Source of the DNA: an uncultured Candidatus Altimarinota bacterium
GTDB taxonomy: Bacteria > Patescibacteriota > Gracilibacteria > CAIRYL01
Length of the DNA: 19,563 bases
Assembly (NCBI GenBank): GCA_947311665.1
Contig: CAMZLA010000120.1
Coordinates: 1 to 19,563 of the forward strand
Direction of reading: 5' to 3'
The notes under the pieces were generated by a model. The model was not told where the DNA came from, did not search any database, and worked only from the letters and a program-made list of their open reading frames with translations. The position numbers were made by a program, and so were the translations under genes. Below are positions 1 through 7,073 of the stretch, piece after piece. How positions within the stretch are numbered: position 1 is the first letter of the stretch; the number at the start of each line of letters is the position of its first letter.

Positions 1-1992
1 TATGATCAATGGATAGAAAATTTGCAAGATTGGTGTATCTCTCGACAAATCTGGTGGGGACACCAAATTCCTATTTGGTATGATGAAAATGGAAAACAAT
101 TTGTTGCACAAGAACAAAAACTTCTGTTTGTTCGTCATGGAGAAAGTAAAGATAATGCAAAAGATATTATTGGAGGAGATTCATCTCTTTCAAAAAAAGG
201 AGAAAAACAAGCAGAAAAACTGGCAAAAAATATTTTACAAGAAAAAAGAAAAATTTCTAAAATTTATCATTCATCACTTAAACGCTCAAAAGAAACAGCA
301 GAAATAATTTTTCGTACCTTGAATACAATTGAAGGAAATGAAAACATACAAATGGAAGAAATTCCAGAACTGCATGAAGTGTTCACAGGAGATCTTGAAA
401 ATACACCTCGAGATATTTGTAAAAAATATCCAAAAGGAATGAGTTCTATGCATAAAATGCTAGATATGAAAACGGGTGAAACAATGGAAGAAATAGAAAC
501 TCGAGCAAAAAAAGTTTGGGAAATTATTTCTAAAAAAGGAGCATGCGATGGTGAAATAATTATCGTTGGACACCAAACATTTCTTTCTCAAATTTTTGGA
601 GTAAAAGATGGATGTATTGCTGATAATCTCCTTGATTATCGAGATAGATGGAATGCAATGAAAAATGGAGAAATTCGTGAAATATTATGGATGATGAAGC
701 CAAATATTCAAGCATCTCAAGGAACTCTTCGTCAAGATAATGATACTTTGGATACTTGGTTTTCTTCTGCTTTATGGCCTTTTTCTACTTTAGGTTGGCC
801 AGATAAAACACCAGACTTTGAAAACTTTTTTCCAACAAATGTTCTGGAAACAGGACATGATATTTTATTTTTCTGGGTAGCCAGAATGATTATGTTCTCT
901 CGATTTGCAACAGGGAAAAATCCTTTTTCCGATGTCTATCTTCATGGATTGGTATGTGATGAACATGGGAAAAAAATGAGTAAAAGTAAAGGGAATGGTA
1001 TCGACCCATTGGAAATGATTGAAAAATTTGGAACAGATGCCGTGAGAATGTCTTTGGTTGTAGGGACAACTCCGGGGAATCAAGTAAATTTGGGAGAAAA
1101 GAAAATTGAAGGATTTAGAAATTTTGCAAATAAACTCTGGAATATTTCGCGATATATTTTAGCGTTAGAAAATAATAATGAGAGTAGGGACACAAAATCT
1201 TGTGTCCCTACGGAAAATATGTCTCTTCCAGAAAAATGGATTCTGTCCAAAACTCAAACACTTATTTCTGAAGTATCCGAAGGAATAGAAAATCATAAAT
1301 ATGGAGAAGTTGGACAAAAATTATATGATTTTACTTGGAACGATTTAGCCGATTGGGCTATTGAAAGTGCAAAAACAGAACAATCGACAACAATAGGAAC
1401 AACATTATTTCATGTCTTAAAAACTCTTATAAAACTCCTGCATTCTTACATGCCATTCATTACAGAAGTTTTGTGGAAAGAGATGGGAGAAAATAATCTG
1501 TTGGCAGTTTCCGATTTTCCTCTTGCTGATGAAAAATTAAAAAATGAGAAAGCAGAAACACAATTTGAAATTGTACAAAATGTAACAGCAAAAATCAGAT
1601 CTCTTCGTTCTGCATCAAAAGTGGATCCTGTGAAAAAAATAACAGCTATTCTCAATGGAAATAATCTTGAATTTTTAGAAGCAAATAAAAATATTATTAT
1701 TTCATTAGCTCGATTGGAAAAACTTTCATTTGGGACTGTTTCAACTGATGAATGTGTGAAAGATATATCTGATGGAACAGAAATATTTTTGCCTTTGGCT
1801 GGAATGCTTGATATGGAAAAAGAAGCAAAAAGAAAAGAAAAAGAATTGGAAGATGCTAAAAAAATCTTGAAAAATCTTGAAGGGAGAATGGCAAATAAAA
1901 AATATATGGAAAATGCCCCTCACCATCTTGTTCAACAAACGAAAGAACAATATGAAGCAATAAAAGAAAAAATAAGAATGTTAGAAAAATAA
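1..1992 (+). CDS. valS: Valyl-tRNA synthetase, 5'-truncated, with inserted histidine-phosphatase domain
   Basis: Class Ia aminoacyl-tRNA synthetase that charges tRNA-Val with valine in the cytoplasm. The frame is open from base 1, so the N-terminus (HIGH motif and most of the editing domain) lies outside the window; 663 codons are present. Visible in order: the WCISRQIWWGHQIP block, then a foreign insert of about 190 residues, then LRQDNDTLDTWFSSALWPFSTLGWP, the KMSKS signature (nt 973-987), the anticodon-binding helical domain, and a C-terminal charged coiled-coil arm (about nt 1810-1989) typical of bacterial ValRS. The order of blocks on both sides of the insert is normal, so the synthetase core appears intact. 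A 28-bp perfect hairpin (1184-1211) also lies in frame in the linker before MSLPEKWILSK. No terminator separates it from the next gene, 21 bases downstream. Confidence 0.97.
   Translation, partial: YDQWIENLQDWCISRQIWWGHQIPIWYDENGKQFVAQEQKLLFVRHGESKDNAKDIIGGDSSLSKKGEKQAEKLAKNILQEKRKISKIYHSSLKRSKETAEIIFRTLNTIEGNENIQMEEIPELHEVFTGDLENTPRDICKKYPKGMSSMHKMLDMKTGETMEEIETRAKKVWEIISKKGACDGEIIIVGHQTFLSQIFGVKDGCIADNLLDYRDRWNAMKNGEIREILWMMKPNIQASQGTLRQDNDTLDTWFSSALWPFSTLGWPDKTPDFENFFPTNVLETGHDILFFWVARMIMFSRFATGKNPFSDVYLHGLVCDEHGKKMSKSKGNGIDPLEMIEKFGTDAVRMSLVVGTTPGNQVNLGEKKIEGFRNFANKLWNISRYILALENNNESRDTKSCVPTENMSLPEKWILSKTQTLISEVSEGIENHKYGEVGQKLYDFTWNDLADWAIESAKTEQSTTIGTTLFHVLKTLIKLLHSYMPFITEVLWKEMGENNLLAVSDFPLADEKLKNEKAETQFEIVQNVTAKIRSLRSASKVDPVKKITAILNGNNLEFLEANKNIIISLARLEKLSFGTVSTDECVKDISDGTEIFLPLAGMLDMEKEAKRKEKELEDAKKILKNLEGRMANKKYMENAPHHLVQQTKEQYEAIKEKIRMLEK
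118..705 (+). other. Histidine phosphatase (phosphoglycerate-mutase-like) domain inserted within ValRS
   Basis: This sub-domain of the valS product lies between the GHQIPIWYDENG block and the LRQDNDTLDTW block, where ordinary ValRS has only a short linker region. It begins KLLFVRHGES; the RHG nucleophile motif is at nt 133-141. It then has the family's G-D-x-x-L-S-x-x-G-x-x-Q-A stretch, S-x-L-x-R-S-x-x-T-A (second active-site Arg), an acidic E-L-H-E-x-x-x-G segment (proton-donor Glu region) and GHQTFL (second catalytic His, nt 571-573). All four catalytic landmarks of histidine phosphatase branch 1 are present, so I infer an active phosphatase or hydrolase. Its substrate is unknown. Domain edges are estimated to within about 10 residues. 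Confidence 0.9.
1184..1211. repeat. Perfect 12-bp inverted repeat inside valS (REP-like hairpin)
   Basis: The arms at 1184-1195 and 1200-1211 are exact reverse complements (GTAGGGACACAA / TTGTGTCCCTAC) with a 4-base loop. The element is richer in G+C than the surrounding gene and encodes an atypical Arg-Asp-Thr-Lys-Ser-Cys-Val-Pro stretch in a linker. It resembles a dispersed palindromic element that landed in frame, but only one copy is in this window. Confidence 0.7.
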
Positions 1993-2013
1993 ATTATTTT
2001 ATAACCACTTGCA

Positions 2014-2562
2014 ATGAAAAAATTATTCTTCATACTTTTTCTTTTCATCTTTTCTGGTTGTGCAGAAAAACAAGCAGAATATTTCAATGAATTGAAATGT
2101 GAAACTGAAAAATGTATTGAAGAAAAAAATGGTTTTTTTTGGGCTAAAAAAAATAAAATTGAAAATGAAAAAGAGTGTGATATAAATTTTTCACACTCTT
2201 TTTTTAATGGATGTAAAATTTTTACCCAACAAAAAAAAGAAGAAGAAGTTATTGAAACATCGTCTTCATCAGCTGATGAAAAAGAATGGATAACCGTGAA
2301 ATATAGAAAAAATGGAAAAATAAATATTTCTGGAGAAAATTTTCAGAAATTGGAAACACCTGATTCTACAGTAAAAAATGCATGGTATGATGAAATAGAA
2401 AATTTATTACTCATTCAGCTCAATAGTACAATATATCAATATTGTGAAGTTCCAAAGGAAATATGGGAAAATTTATCGAAAAACAATAGAGCATATGATA
2501 TATATAAAAAAAATATTCGTGGACGATTCGATTGTCGAGAATTTGGAGAAGTTGTGTATTAA
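2014..2562 (+). CDS. Predicted lipoprotein with C-terminal KTSC domain
   Basis: A 182-residue exported protein. The first 16 residues (MKKLFFILFLFIFSGC) form a signal peptide ending in a lipobox, with Cys16 the predicted lipidated residue. The mature region has four cysteines up to about residue 70, a Ser/Glu-rich linker, and then residues about 117-180 that match the KTSC domain: an S-T-V-x-x-x-x-Y-D start, I-Y-Q-Y-x-x-V-P-x-x-I-W in the middle and N-K-x-I-R-G-R-F-like end (here KKNIRGRF). KTSC is named for its occurrence at the C-terminus of some lysyl-tRNA synthetases; its function is poorly known. Here it is on a lipoprotein next to valS. A terminator-like hairpin lies inside the gene at 2168-2207. 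The start has no Shine-Dalgarno; TATAAC lies 8 bases before the ATG. Confidence 0.8.
   Translation: MKKLFFILFLFIFSGCAEKQAEYFNELKCETEKCIEEKNGFFWAKKNKIENEKECDINFSHSFFNGCKIFTQQKKEEEVIETSSSSADEKEWITVKYRKNGKINISGENFQKLETPDSTVKNAWYDEIENLLLIQLNSTIYQYCEVPKEIWENLSKNNRAYDIYKKNIRGRFDCREFGEVVY
2168..2207 (+). terminator. Terminator-like hairpin inside the lipoprotein gene
   Basis: The arms at 2168-2180 (AAAAAGAGTGTGA) and 2191-2203 (TCACACTCTTTTT) are perfectly complementary over 13 bp, with a 10-base loop and a run of seven T starting at 2199. It has the form of an intrinsic terminator, yet it is translated in frame as part of the lipoprotein. It may end valS transcripts or attenuate the lipoprotein. 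Confidence 0.6.
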
Positions 2563-2567
2563 AGACA

Positions 2568-2595
2568 TTGACAATTCTTATAGTTGCACTATAAT
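2568..2595 (+). promoter_or_regulatory. Consensus sigma-70-type promoter for the sugar transferase
   Basis: A perfect TTGACA (2568-2573) and a perfect TATAAT (2590-2595) are separated by 16 bases. Transcription would start near 2602, about 23 bases before the ATG at 2625. This is the best promoter match seen in the window, and it suggests independent transcription from valS and the lipoprotein gene. Confidence 0.75.
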
Positions 2596-2604
2596 ATGCA
2601 ACTA
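2581..2604. promoter_or_regulatory. Operator-like dyad centred on the -10 box
   Basis: TAGTTGCA (2581-2588) and TGCAACTA (2597-2604) are exact inverted repeats separated by 8 bases that contain the TATAAT. A dyad in this position suits a repressor that blocks RNA polymerase. No regulator gene is adjacent. Confidence 0.5.
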
Positions 2605-2624
2605 TGAATATATAACTATAATTT

Positions 2625-3410
2625 ATGAAAAATACATCTGAATACCCAGAAAAAAAAATATATAGAGGACACCTAGAAGAAAATTTATATCATACTTTAA
2701 TGAACCATTGCAATGGGGAAAAAAAAGATGTTAAGGATTTATTTGAAAAATTTCCAGAAATAATACCCATATTAATTAATATACTTGAACACTCTAAAAA
2801 ACCAAAAGATATAACAGAAATAGAAACAACAACAATAATCTCAAAGATATCAGAAAAAATATTCGCGGCTTGTGGAATTATTACAACAAGTCCTCTTATT
2901 ATAGCTAGCATAATAAGTATTCAAATTGAAGCCGCAATACAATCAAAACAGTCTTCAATAATAGAAAAACTTAAAATTCTTTTTTCTCATAATCCTATAT
3001 TTACTCAAAAAAGAATAACAAAGGGTGGAAAAGAATTTTCAATTTATAAACTAAAAACAATGGAAAATAATGAGGTAACTAATGTTGGAGAAATATTACG
3101 AAAACTTAGTTTTGATGAATTTTTACAATTTTTGAATGTTTTAAAAGGAGATATTGGGATTATGGGAGCAAGACCAATTCCTCAAGATGAAATTAATAAT
3201 ATAGCTAATGATAAATTAAAAGCCTTTTATACACAAGAAAAGGCAGGGATTTCAGGACTATCACAAGTATTATTAGGGCAGAAAGCTGAAGATTTTGTAA
3301 ATGTAAAAGCCCTTTTACATGCCTTTGAAGAACGATATGCATCTTCTTATTTACTGATGTACATTCTTTTAAAATCTATCCCAGGGCAAAGAAAAAAAGG
3401 GGAATATTGA
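2625..3410 (+). CDS. Membrane sugar-phosphate transferase (bacterial sugar transferase / PglC-WbaP family)
   Basis: Likely transfers a sugar-1-phosphate from a nucleotide sugar to a polyprenyl phosphate, starting a surface glycan at the inner face of the membrane. The 261-residue protein has the family layout: one hydrophobic, probably re-entrant helix (residues about 78-103, with a Ser-Pro kink), then NPIFTQKR..KGGKEFSIYKLKTM, then LRKLSFDEFLQFLNVLKGDIGIMGARP. The Asp164-Glu165 pair matches the catalytic dyad of PglC-type phosphoglycosyl transferases. It is divergent: the first roughly 75 residues are an unrecognised charged extension, the segment between KTM and the catalytic helix is short, and PRP is ARP. 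The stop is TGA. It has its own consensus promoter and ends 5 bases from the convergent cca gene. The sugar specificity cannot be read from sequence. Confidence 0.85.
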   Translation: MKNTSEYPEKKIYRGHLEENLYHTLMNHCNGEKKDVKDLFEKFPEIIPILINILEHSKKPKDITEIETTTIISKISEKIFAACGIITTSPLIIASIISIQIEAAIQSKQSSIIEKLKILFSHNPIFTQKRITKGGKEFSIYKLKTMENNEVTNVGEILRKLSFDEFLQFLNVLKGDIGIMGARPIPQDEINNIANDKLKAFYTQEKAGISGLSQVLLGQKAEDFVNVKALLHAFEERYASSYLLMYILLKSIPGQRKKGEY

Positions 3411-3415
3411 AAAAA

Positions 3416-4759
3416 CTATAAAAACTCTTTTATATACCGCTCTGCTTCTTTTTTATTTAACAACTCCCCTTCCATTTGCATTTCTCTCAACTGATGAAGA
3501 ATTTCCCCCACTTTTTTCCCTTGTTTCAATCCTGTTATTTCCATTATTTCTTTTCCAGTAAAAAATATATCATTATGAGATGGAAGCATTTTATTTTGTA
3601 GAGCAAATTGAAAATTTTCTTCTATCTGATGAATCATTTTCAATCGTTTTTCTTTACTTTCAATATTTTTTTCTCCTTTCGGAACACTTCCCAATACATC
3701 ATATTTATGTAATTTCAATAAATCTTTGAAATATTTATGATCATAATATTGAAGTCGTGTTGCCAGTTTCATTTCAAAAAAATTATCAAAAATTTGTTCG
3801 TGCTGAATAATCCAACAAATTTTAGTTATTTGTTTTTGTGGAAATTTTAATCGTTGTAAAATTTCTCTCGTTTTTTCCGATGAAATATTTTCATGATCAG
3901 GATATTTCCAACGGGTTCCATCAAATGTTTTTGTGAATATTTTCCCAATATCATGAAAAAATAATGCCCAATAGAGTTCAATGTTTTCATCAGTTGGAAC
4001 ATTTCGCAATGCCAACAAAGTATGAGTGAAAACATCTCCTTCACTGTGATGGTCTTCTGGCTGAAATGTATTTTTCATTTCTGAAATTTCTGGAATAATA
4101 TGTTCTAAAATAGTGAGATTTGACATATCTTTCAACGCTTTACTACGAGAAAAATGCTGTATTATTTTATTGAGTTCTTGAATAATCCGTTCGGCAGAAA
4201 CCATAAAAATACTGCTGGCATGAAGCTGTAATGCTTTTTCAGTTTTTTTATCATAGGAAAAATTGAACCTATTTTTAAAGCGAACTCCTCTCATTATTCG
4301 CAAAAAATCTTCTTGAATTCTTTTATCTGGATCACCAATAAATCTAATAATTTTTTGTTCAATATCCTTTTTTCCACCTATAAAATCTAAAACTTCATCA
4401 GTAATGGGATCATAAAACATTCCATTTATTGTGAAATCTCGCCGTTTTGCATCTTCTTCTTTGTCTGAATATTCAACAAAATTTGGGCGTCTTCCATCAC
4501 TCATTCCACTATCTTTTCTAAAAGTTGTTACTTCAAAATTTATTCCATTTTCTCTCACAACAATAACTCCAAAATTTTTCCCCAATGGAAAAGTTTTAGG
4601 AAATATTTTTTCTATCTCATCAGGAAGAGCATTTGTTGCAATATCAATATCATCACTTTCTTTTTTCATCATCATATCTCTTACATATCCACCAGCAAAA
4701 AAAGCTTCAAACCCATGAAACTGCAATTTTTCTACTATTTTTTTTGCTGATGTATTCAT
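3416..4759 (-). CDS. cca: CCA-adding tRNA nucleotidyltransferase with HD domain
   Basis: Adds or repairs the 3' CCA end of tRNAs. The 447-residue protein belongs to the class II nucleotidyltransferase family. Visible are GGYVRD (residues 23-28), the metal-binding DIDIAT motif (Asp37, Asp39), RRDFTINGMFYDP, the DP..RIQEDFLRIMRGVRF segment of the neck, and a C-terminal HD-type domain with VFTHTLLAL and FFHDIGK. The HD domain points to the longer bacterial form, which often has 2',3'-cyclic phosphodiesterase or phosphatase activity. The last codons are followed by a TAG stop. Poly(A) polymerase I shares the N-terminal fold; the HD domain and overall length favour a CCA enzyme. It is divergent from the NDP-sugar gene, with a TATAAT on the - strand at 4777-4782. 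Confidence 0.9.
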   Translation of the reverse strand: MNTSAKKIVEKLQFHGFEAFFAGGYVRDMMMKKESDDIDIATNALPDEIEKIFPKTFPLGKNFGVIVVRENGINFEVTTFRKDSGMSDGRRPNFVEYSDKEEDAKRRDFTINGMFYDPITDEVLDFIGGKKDIEQKIIRFIGDPDKRIQEDFLRIMRGVRFKNRFNFSYDKKTEKALQLHASSIFMVSAERIIQELNKIIQHFSRSKALKDMSNLTILEHIIPEISEMKNTFQPEDHHSEGDVFTHTLLALRNVPTDENIELYWALFFHDIGKIFTKTFDGTRWKYPDHENISSEKTREILQRLKFPQKQITKICWIIQHEQIFDNFFEMKLATRLQYYDHKYFKDLLKLHKYDVLGSVPKGEKNIESKEKRLKMIHQIEENFQFALQNKMLPSHNDIFFTGKEIMEITGLKQGKKVGEILHQLREMQMEGELLNKKEAERYIKEFL

Positions 4760-4793
4760 AAAAACAGATGAAATGGATTATATGGATAAGAAC

Positions 4794-4823
4794 TTGAATG
4801 ATTTCTTCCTTTTATTATATCAT
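4794..4823 (+). promoter_or_regulatory. Possible promoter for the NDP-sugar / permease / YlxR operon
   Basis: TTGAAT (4794-4799) and TATCAT (4818-4823) are 18 bases apart in the 90-base gap between cca and the divergent operon. Both boxes are imperfect and the region is A+T-rich, so this is only a reasonable candidate. Confidence 0.4.
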
Positions 4824-4849
4824 AGAAGTAATAATTTTAATATTTCATA

Positions 4850-5803
4850 ATGCATGCCATTATTCTTGCTGGAGGATTTGCAACTCGTCTTTGGCCACTT
4901 ACCGAACACCGTGCAAAACCACTCATTCCTGTTGCAGGAAAACCTCTTGTTTCATATCTCATAGAAAGTATACCAAATGAAATAGATATAACAATTTCTA
5001 CAAACCAAGTTTTTGCTGATGATTTTGTAGAATGGAAAAAAGAATTTTTTCCAGAACGAAATATTGATATTTTCATAGAAGATAGTGGAGGTGAATCGGA
5101 AAAAAAAGGAGCATTAGCCGCTACCGCATTATGTATTCAAGAAAAAAAATTGGAGACAGATATTTTACTTTTGGCAGGAGATAATTTTTTTGGATTCGAT
5201 TTTTCTGATTTTCTTGCACGAGCAAAAAAAAATCCTCTTCTTGCTGCATATGATATTGAAGATGTTAATGAAGCAAAAAAATTTGGCGTTGTTGTTCCAA
5301 AAAATAAAAATGAAGTTCTTGAATTTGAAGAAAAACCAGAAAACCCATCTTCTACACTTGTTTCAACTGGTGCATATTTTTTCCCTCATCATACCCTTCA
5401 ACATATAATTTCATATTCACAATCTCATGCCGATGATTTAGGAGGAATTTTTGAATATTGTATGCAAAAAAAAATTCCAGTAGAATATTTTTCTTTCGAT
5501 GAACAATGGTATGATATTGGAAGTTTTAATTCTTTTATGGAAGCCAATAAAGAATTTTTACAGAATAAAAAAAATATTATTCATCATACAACAGAAACTG
5601 ATGAAAAAACAAAAATTGAAGGATTTTGTGTTATAGAAAAAAATGTGAGATTGGAAAATGTTTTTTTAGAAAATTGTGTAATAATGGAAGGTTCTTCATT
5701 GAAAAATGTTGAAATACGAAATTGTCTTATTGGAGAATTTTGTATGCTAGAAAATAGTGATTTTCATGGGAAAATTATAAGAGAAAAAACTGTTGTAATA
5801 TAA
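4850..5803 (+). CDS. NDP-sugar pyrophosphorylase (nucleotidyltransferase, RmlA-like)
   Basis: Activates a sugar-1-phosphate with an NTP to give an NDP-sugar and pyrophosphate, supplying glycan synthesis. The 317-residue protein starts MHAIILAGGFATRLWPLT and continues ..AKPLIPVAGKPL, the classic G-G-x-x-T-R-L-x-P-L-T nucleotide-binding loop with its catalytic Lys. The metal-binding Asp is in LLLAGDNFF, the FEEKP motif is near residue 162, and QWYDIGSFNSFMEANKEFL closes the Rossmann domain. Residues about 250-317 form hexapeptide-like turns of a short left-handed beta helix. Glucose-1-phosphate thymidylyl- or uridylyltransferase is the closest general description; specificity is not certain. 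It is first in a tight cluster: the permease starts 16 bases later. There is no Shine-Dalgarno. Confidence 0.88.
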   Translation: MHAIILAGGFATRLWPLTEHRAKPLIPVAGKPLVSYLIESIPNEIDITISTNQVFADDFVEWKKEFFPERNIDIFIEDSGGESEKKGALAATALCIQEKKLETDILLLAGDNFFGFDFSDFLARAKKNPLLAAYDIEDVNEAKKFGVVVPKNKNEVLEFEEKPENPSSTLVSTGAYFFPHHTLQHIISYSQSHADDLGGIFEYCMQKKIPVEYFSFDEQWYDIGSFNSFMEANKEFLQNKKNIIHHTTETDEKTKIEGFCVIEKNVRLENVFLENCVIMEGSSLKNVEIRNCLIGEFCMLENSDFHGKIIREKTVVI

Positions 5804-5819
5804 AAACTATAAAATATTT

Positions 5820-7073
5820 ATGTCAATTCAAAACATTATATCTCTTTCTTTTCGATTTTTATCTGCTAAAAAATGGCAATATTTCCTTGTATTTCTTGGA
5901 ATATTTTTAGGAACTTCACTTTTTTTCATATTTTTTTCTGTAACAAATGGACTTGAAAAATCACTCAATAATATTTTCTCTGAAAATGAAAATATTATTT
6001 CTGTAGAAACAACTAAAAAACTGGAAACAGAAGTGAAAACAGAAATTGATGAAATATTTATTTCTCAAATAGAGCAAATAGAGGGAGTAAAAAAAGTGTT
6101 CAAAGAAACAACTCTCATTCTTCCTTTTACTTTCGATATAAAAATTCCATTTCAAAAAAATTTTTCCCTCGATATATATTTTCTCTATGGAATAGATGAT
6201 GAACTTTTTAAAAAAGAACAACAATTTAAAGAACCAGAAAATACAATTCCTGTGCTTATCGACCCATTATCTGTAGATTTGATAAATTCATTTATTCAAA
6301 GTCTGGTAAAAGAAGTAAAAATATCAAACAATCTTTTTAATAAGAAACAGGTAAATGCTATATTTGGGAAATCGAGTTTTCTACCTGTAATGAATAGAAA
6401 AAAAGAAACAGAAAAAAAACTTTTTGTATCAGGATTTTCTTCTTTTGCACCCATTGCAGGAATAGCAATGCCTCTTTCTGAAATACGAAAACTTCAAATT
6501 TTTTTTGGAGAAGATACTTCATATATCTCACGACTTCATATTGAATTTGAAAATGGAGTTTCTCGAAATTTCATCGAAAAAGAACTGGAAAAATATAATT
6601 TACGAATTCTTTCAAAAAATACCGCTTCTGATAAAATAACGGAAATAACACAAATATTGCAATGGGTTTTGCTTCTCTCTTCCAGCATCATTCTGTTTTT
6701 ATCATTTCTTTTTCTCTTTTCTATTCTCCATATTGTTCTCATTGAACATAAAAAAAATATTGGAATTTTGCAAGCAATGGGAATGGAAAATAAAAAAATA
6801 TCTCTTCTTTTCATTTTTCAGGGAATGATTATTACTATTTTTTCATCGGTTACAGGAATTATTTTAGGAATTTTCCTTTTACACCTCTTACAAAATTGGT
6901 GGCAAGAAAATATAATACTTTTTCTTTTCCCTCCAGAAATTTTCACTTTTTCATATCAATCCATTCTGATGATATGTTCTCTTACATTTCTCTTCACTCT
7001 CATTATTTTATTTTTCATCATCAGGAAACAGGTAAACAAACCAGTTCTTCACAATATTTTACAAATTGACTAA
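5820..7073 (+). CDS. FtsX/MacB-type ABC transporter permease
   Basis: A 417-residue membrane protein with the MacB/LolC/FtsX-like permease topology: one N-terminal membrane helix (residues about 18-42), an extracytoplasmic domain of about 230 residues (residues about 45-275), and three C-terminal helices (about 279-306, 325-353, 375-402). The cytoplasmic loop GILQAMGMENKKISLLF matches the conserved G-x-x-x-A-x-G motif of FtsX-domain proteins, where the partner ATPase docks. No ABC ATPase gene is adjacent, so the partner must be encoded elsewhere or this family member works differently. Possible roles include lipoprotein or peptide handling, or control of cell-wall hydrolases. It lies between the NDP-sugar gene and a YlxR-like gene that starts immediately after its stop. 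Confidence 0.8.
   Translation: MSIQNIISLSFRFLSAKKWQYFLVFLGIFLGTSLFFIFFSVTNGLEKSLNNIFSENENIISVETTKKLETEVKTEIDEIFISQIEQIEGVKKVFKETTLILPFTFDIKIPFQKNFSLDIYFLYGIDDELFKKEQQFKEPENTIPVLIDPLSVDLINSFIQSLVKEVKISNNLFNKKQVNAIFGKSSFLPVMNRKKETEKKLFVSGFSSFAPIAGIAMPLSEIRKLQIFFGEDTSYISRLHIEFENGVSRNFIEKELEKYNLRILSKNTASDKITEITQILQWVLLLSSSIILFLSFLFLFSILHIVLIEHKKNIGILQAMGMENKKISLLFIFQGMIITIFSSVTGIILGIFLLHLLQNWWQENIILFLFPPEIFTFSYQSILMICSLTFLFTLIILFFIIRKQVNKPVLHNILQID

Noticed and set aside
22..24. TTG as the start codon of the valS product
   Set aside because: The same frame is open back to base 1 and reads YDQWIENLQDWCISRQ, the normal internal ValRS sequence, so the gene is truncated by the window edge.
118..705. 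Insert in valS as an intein
   Set aside because: No splice-junction motifs (N-terminal Cys/Ser, C-terminal His-Asn) or homing endonuclease motifs; the motifs are those of a histidine phosphatase.
2604..2615. Three-codon mini-frame (ATG AAT ATA TAA) in the sugar transferase leader
   Set aside because: Too short to tell from chance in A+T-rich DNA, and no attenuator hairpin follows it.
3408..3410. UGA recoded as glycine (code 25)
   Set aside because: Reading through this TGA would run into the convergent cca gene, the YlxR-like gene also ends at TGA, and no long conserved gene contains an internal TGA.
4431..4718. 95-codon open frame opposite cca
   Set aside because: It is an antisense shadow of a well-supported conserved gene, with no start signal of its own.
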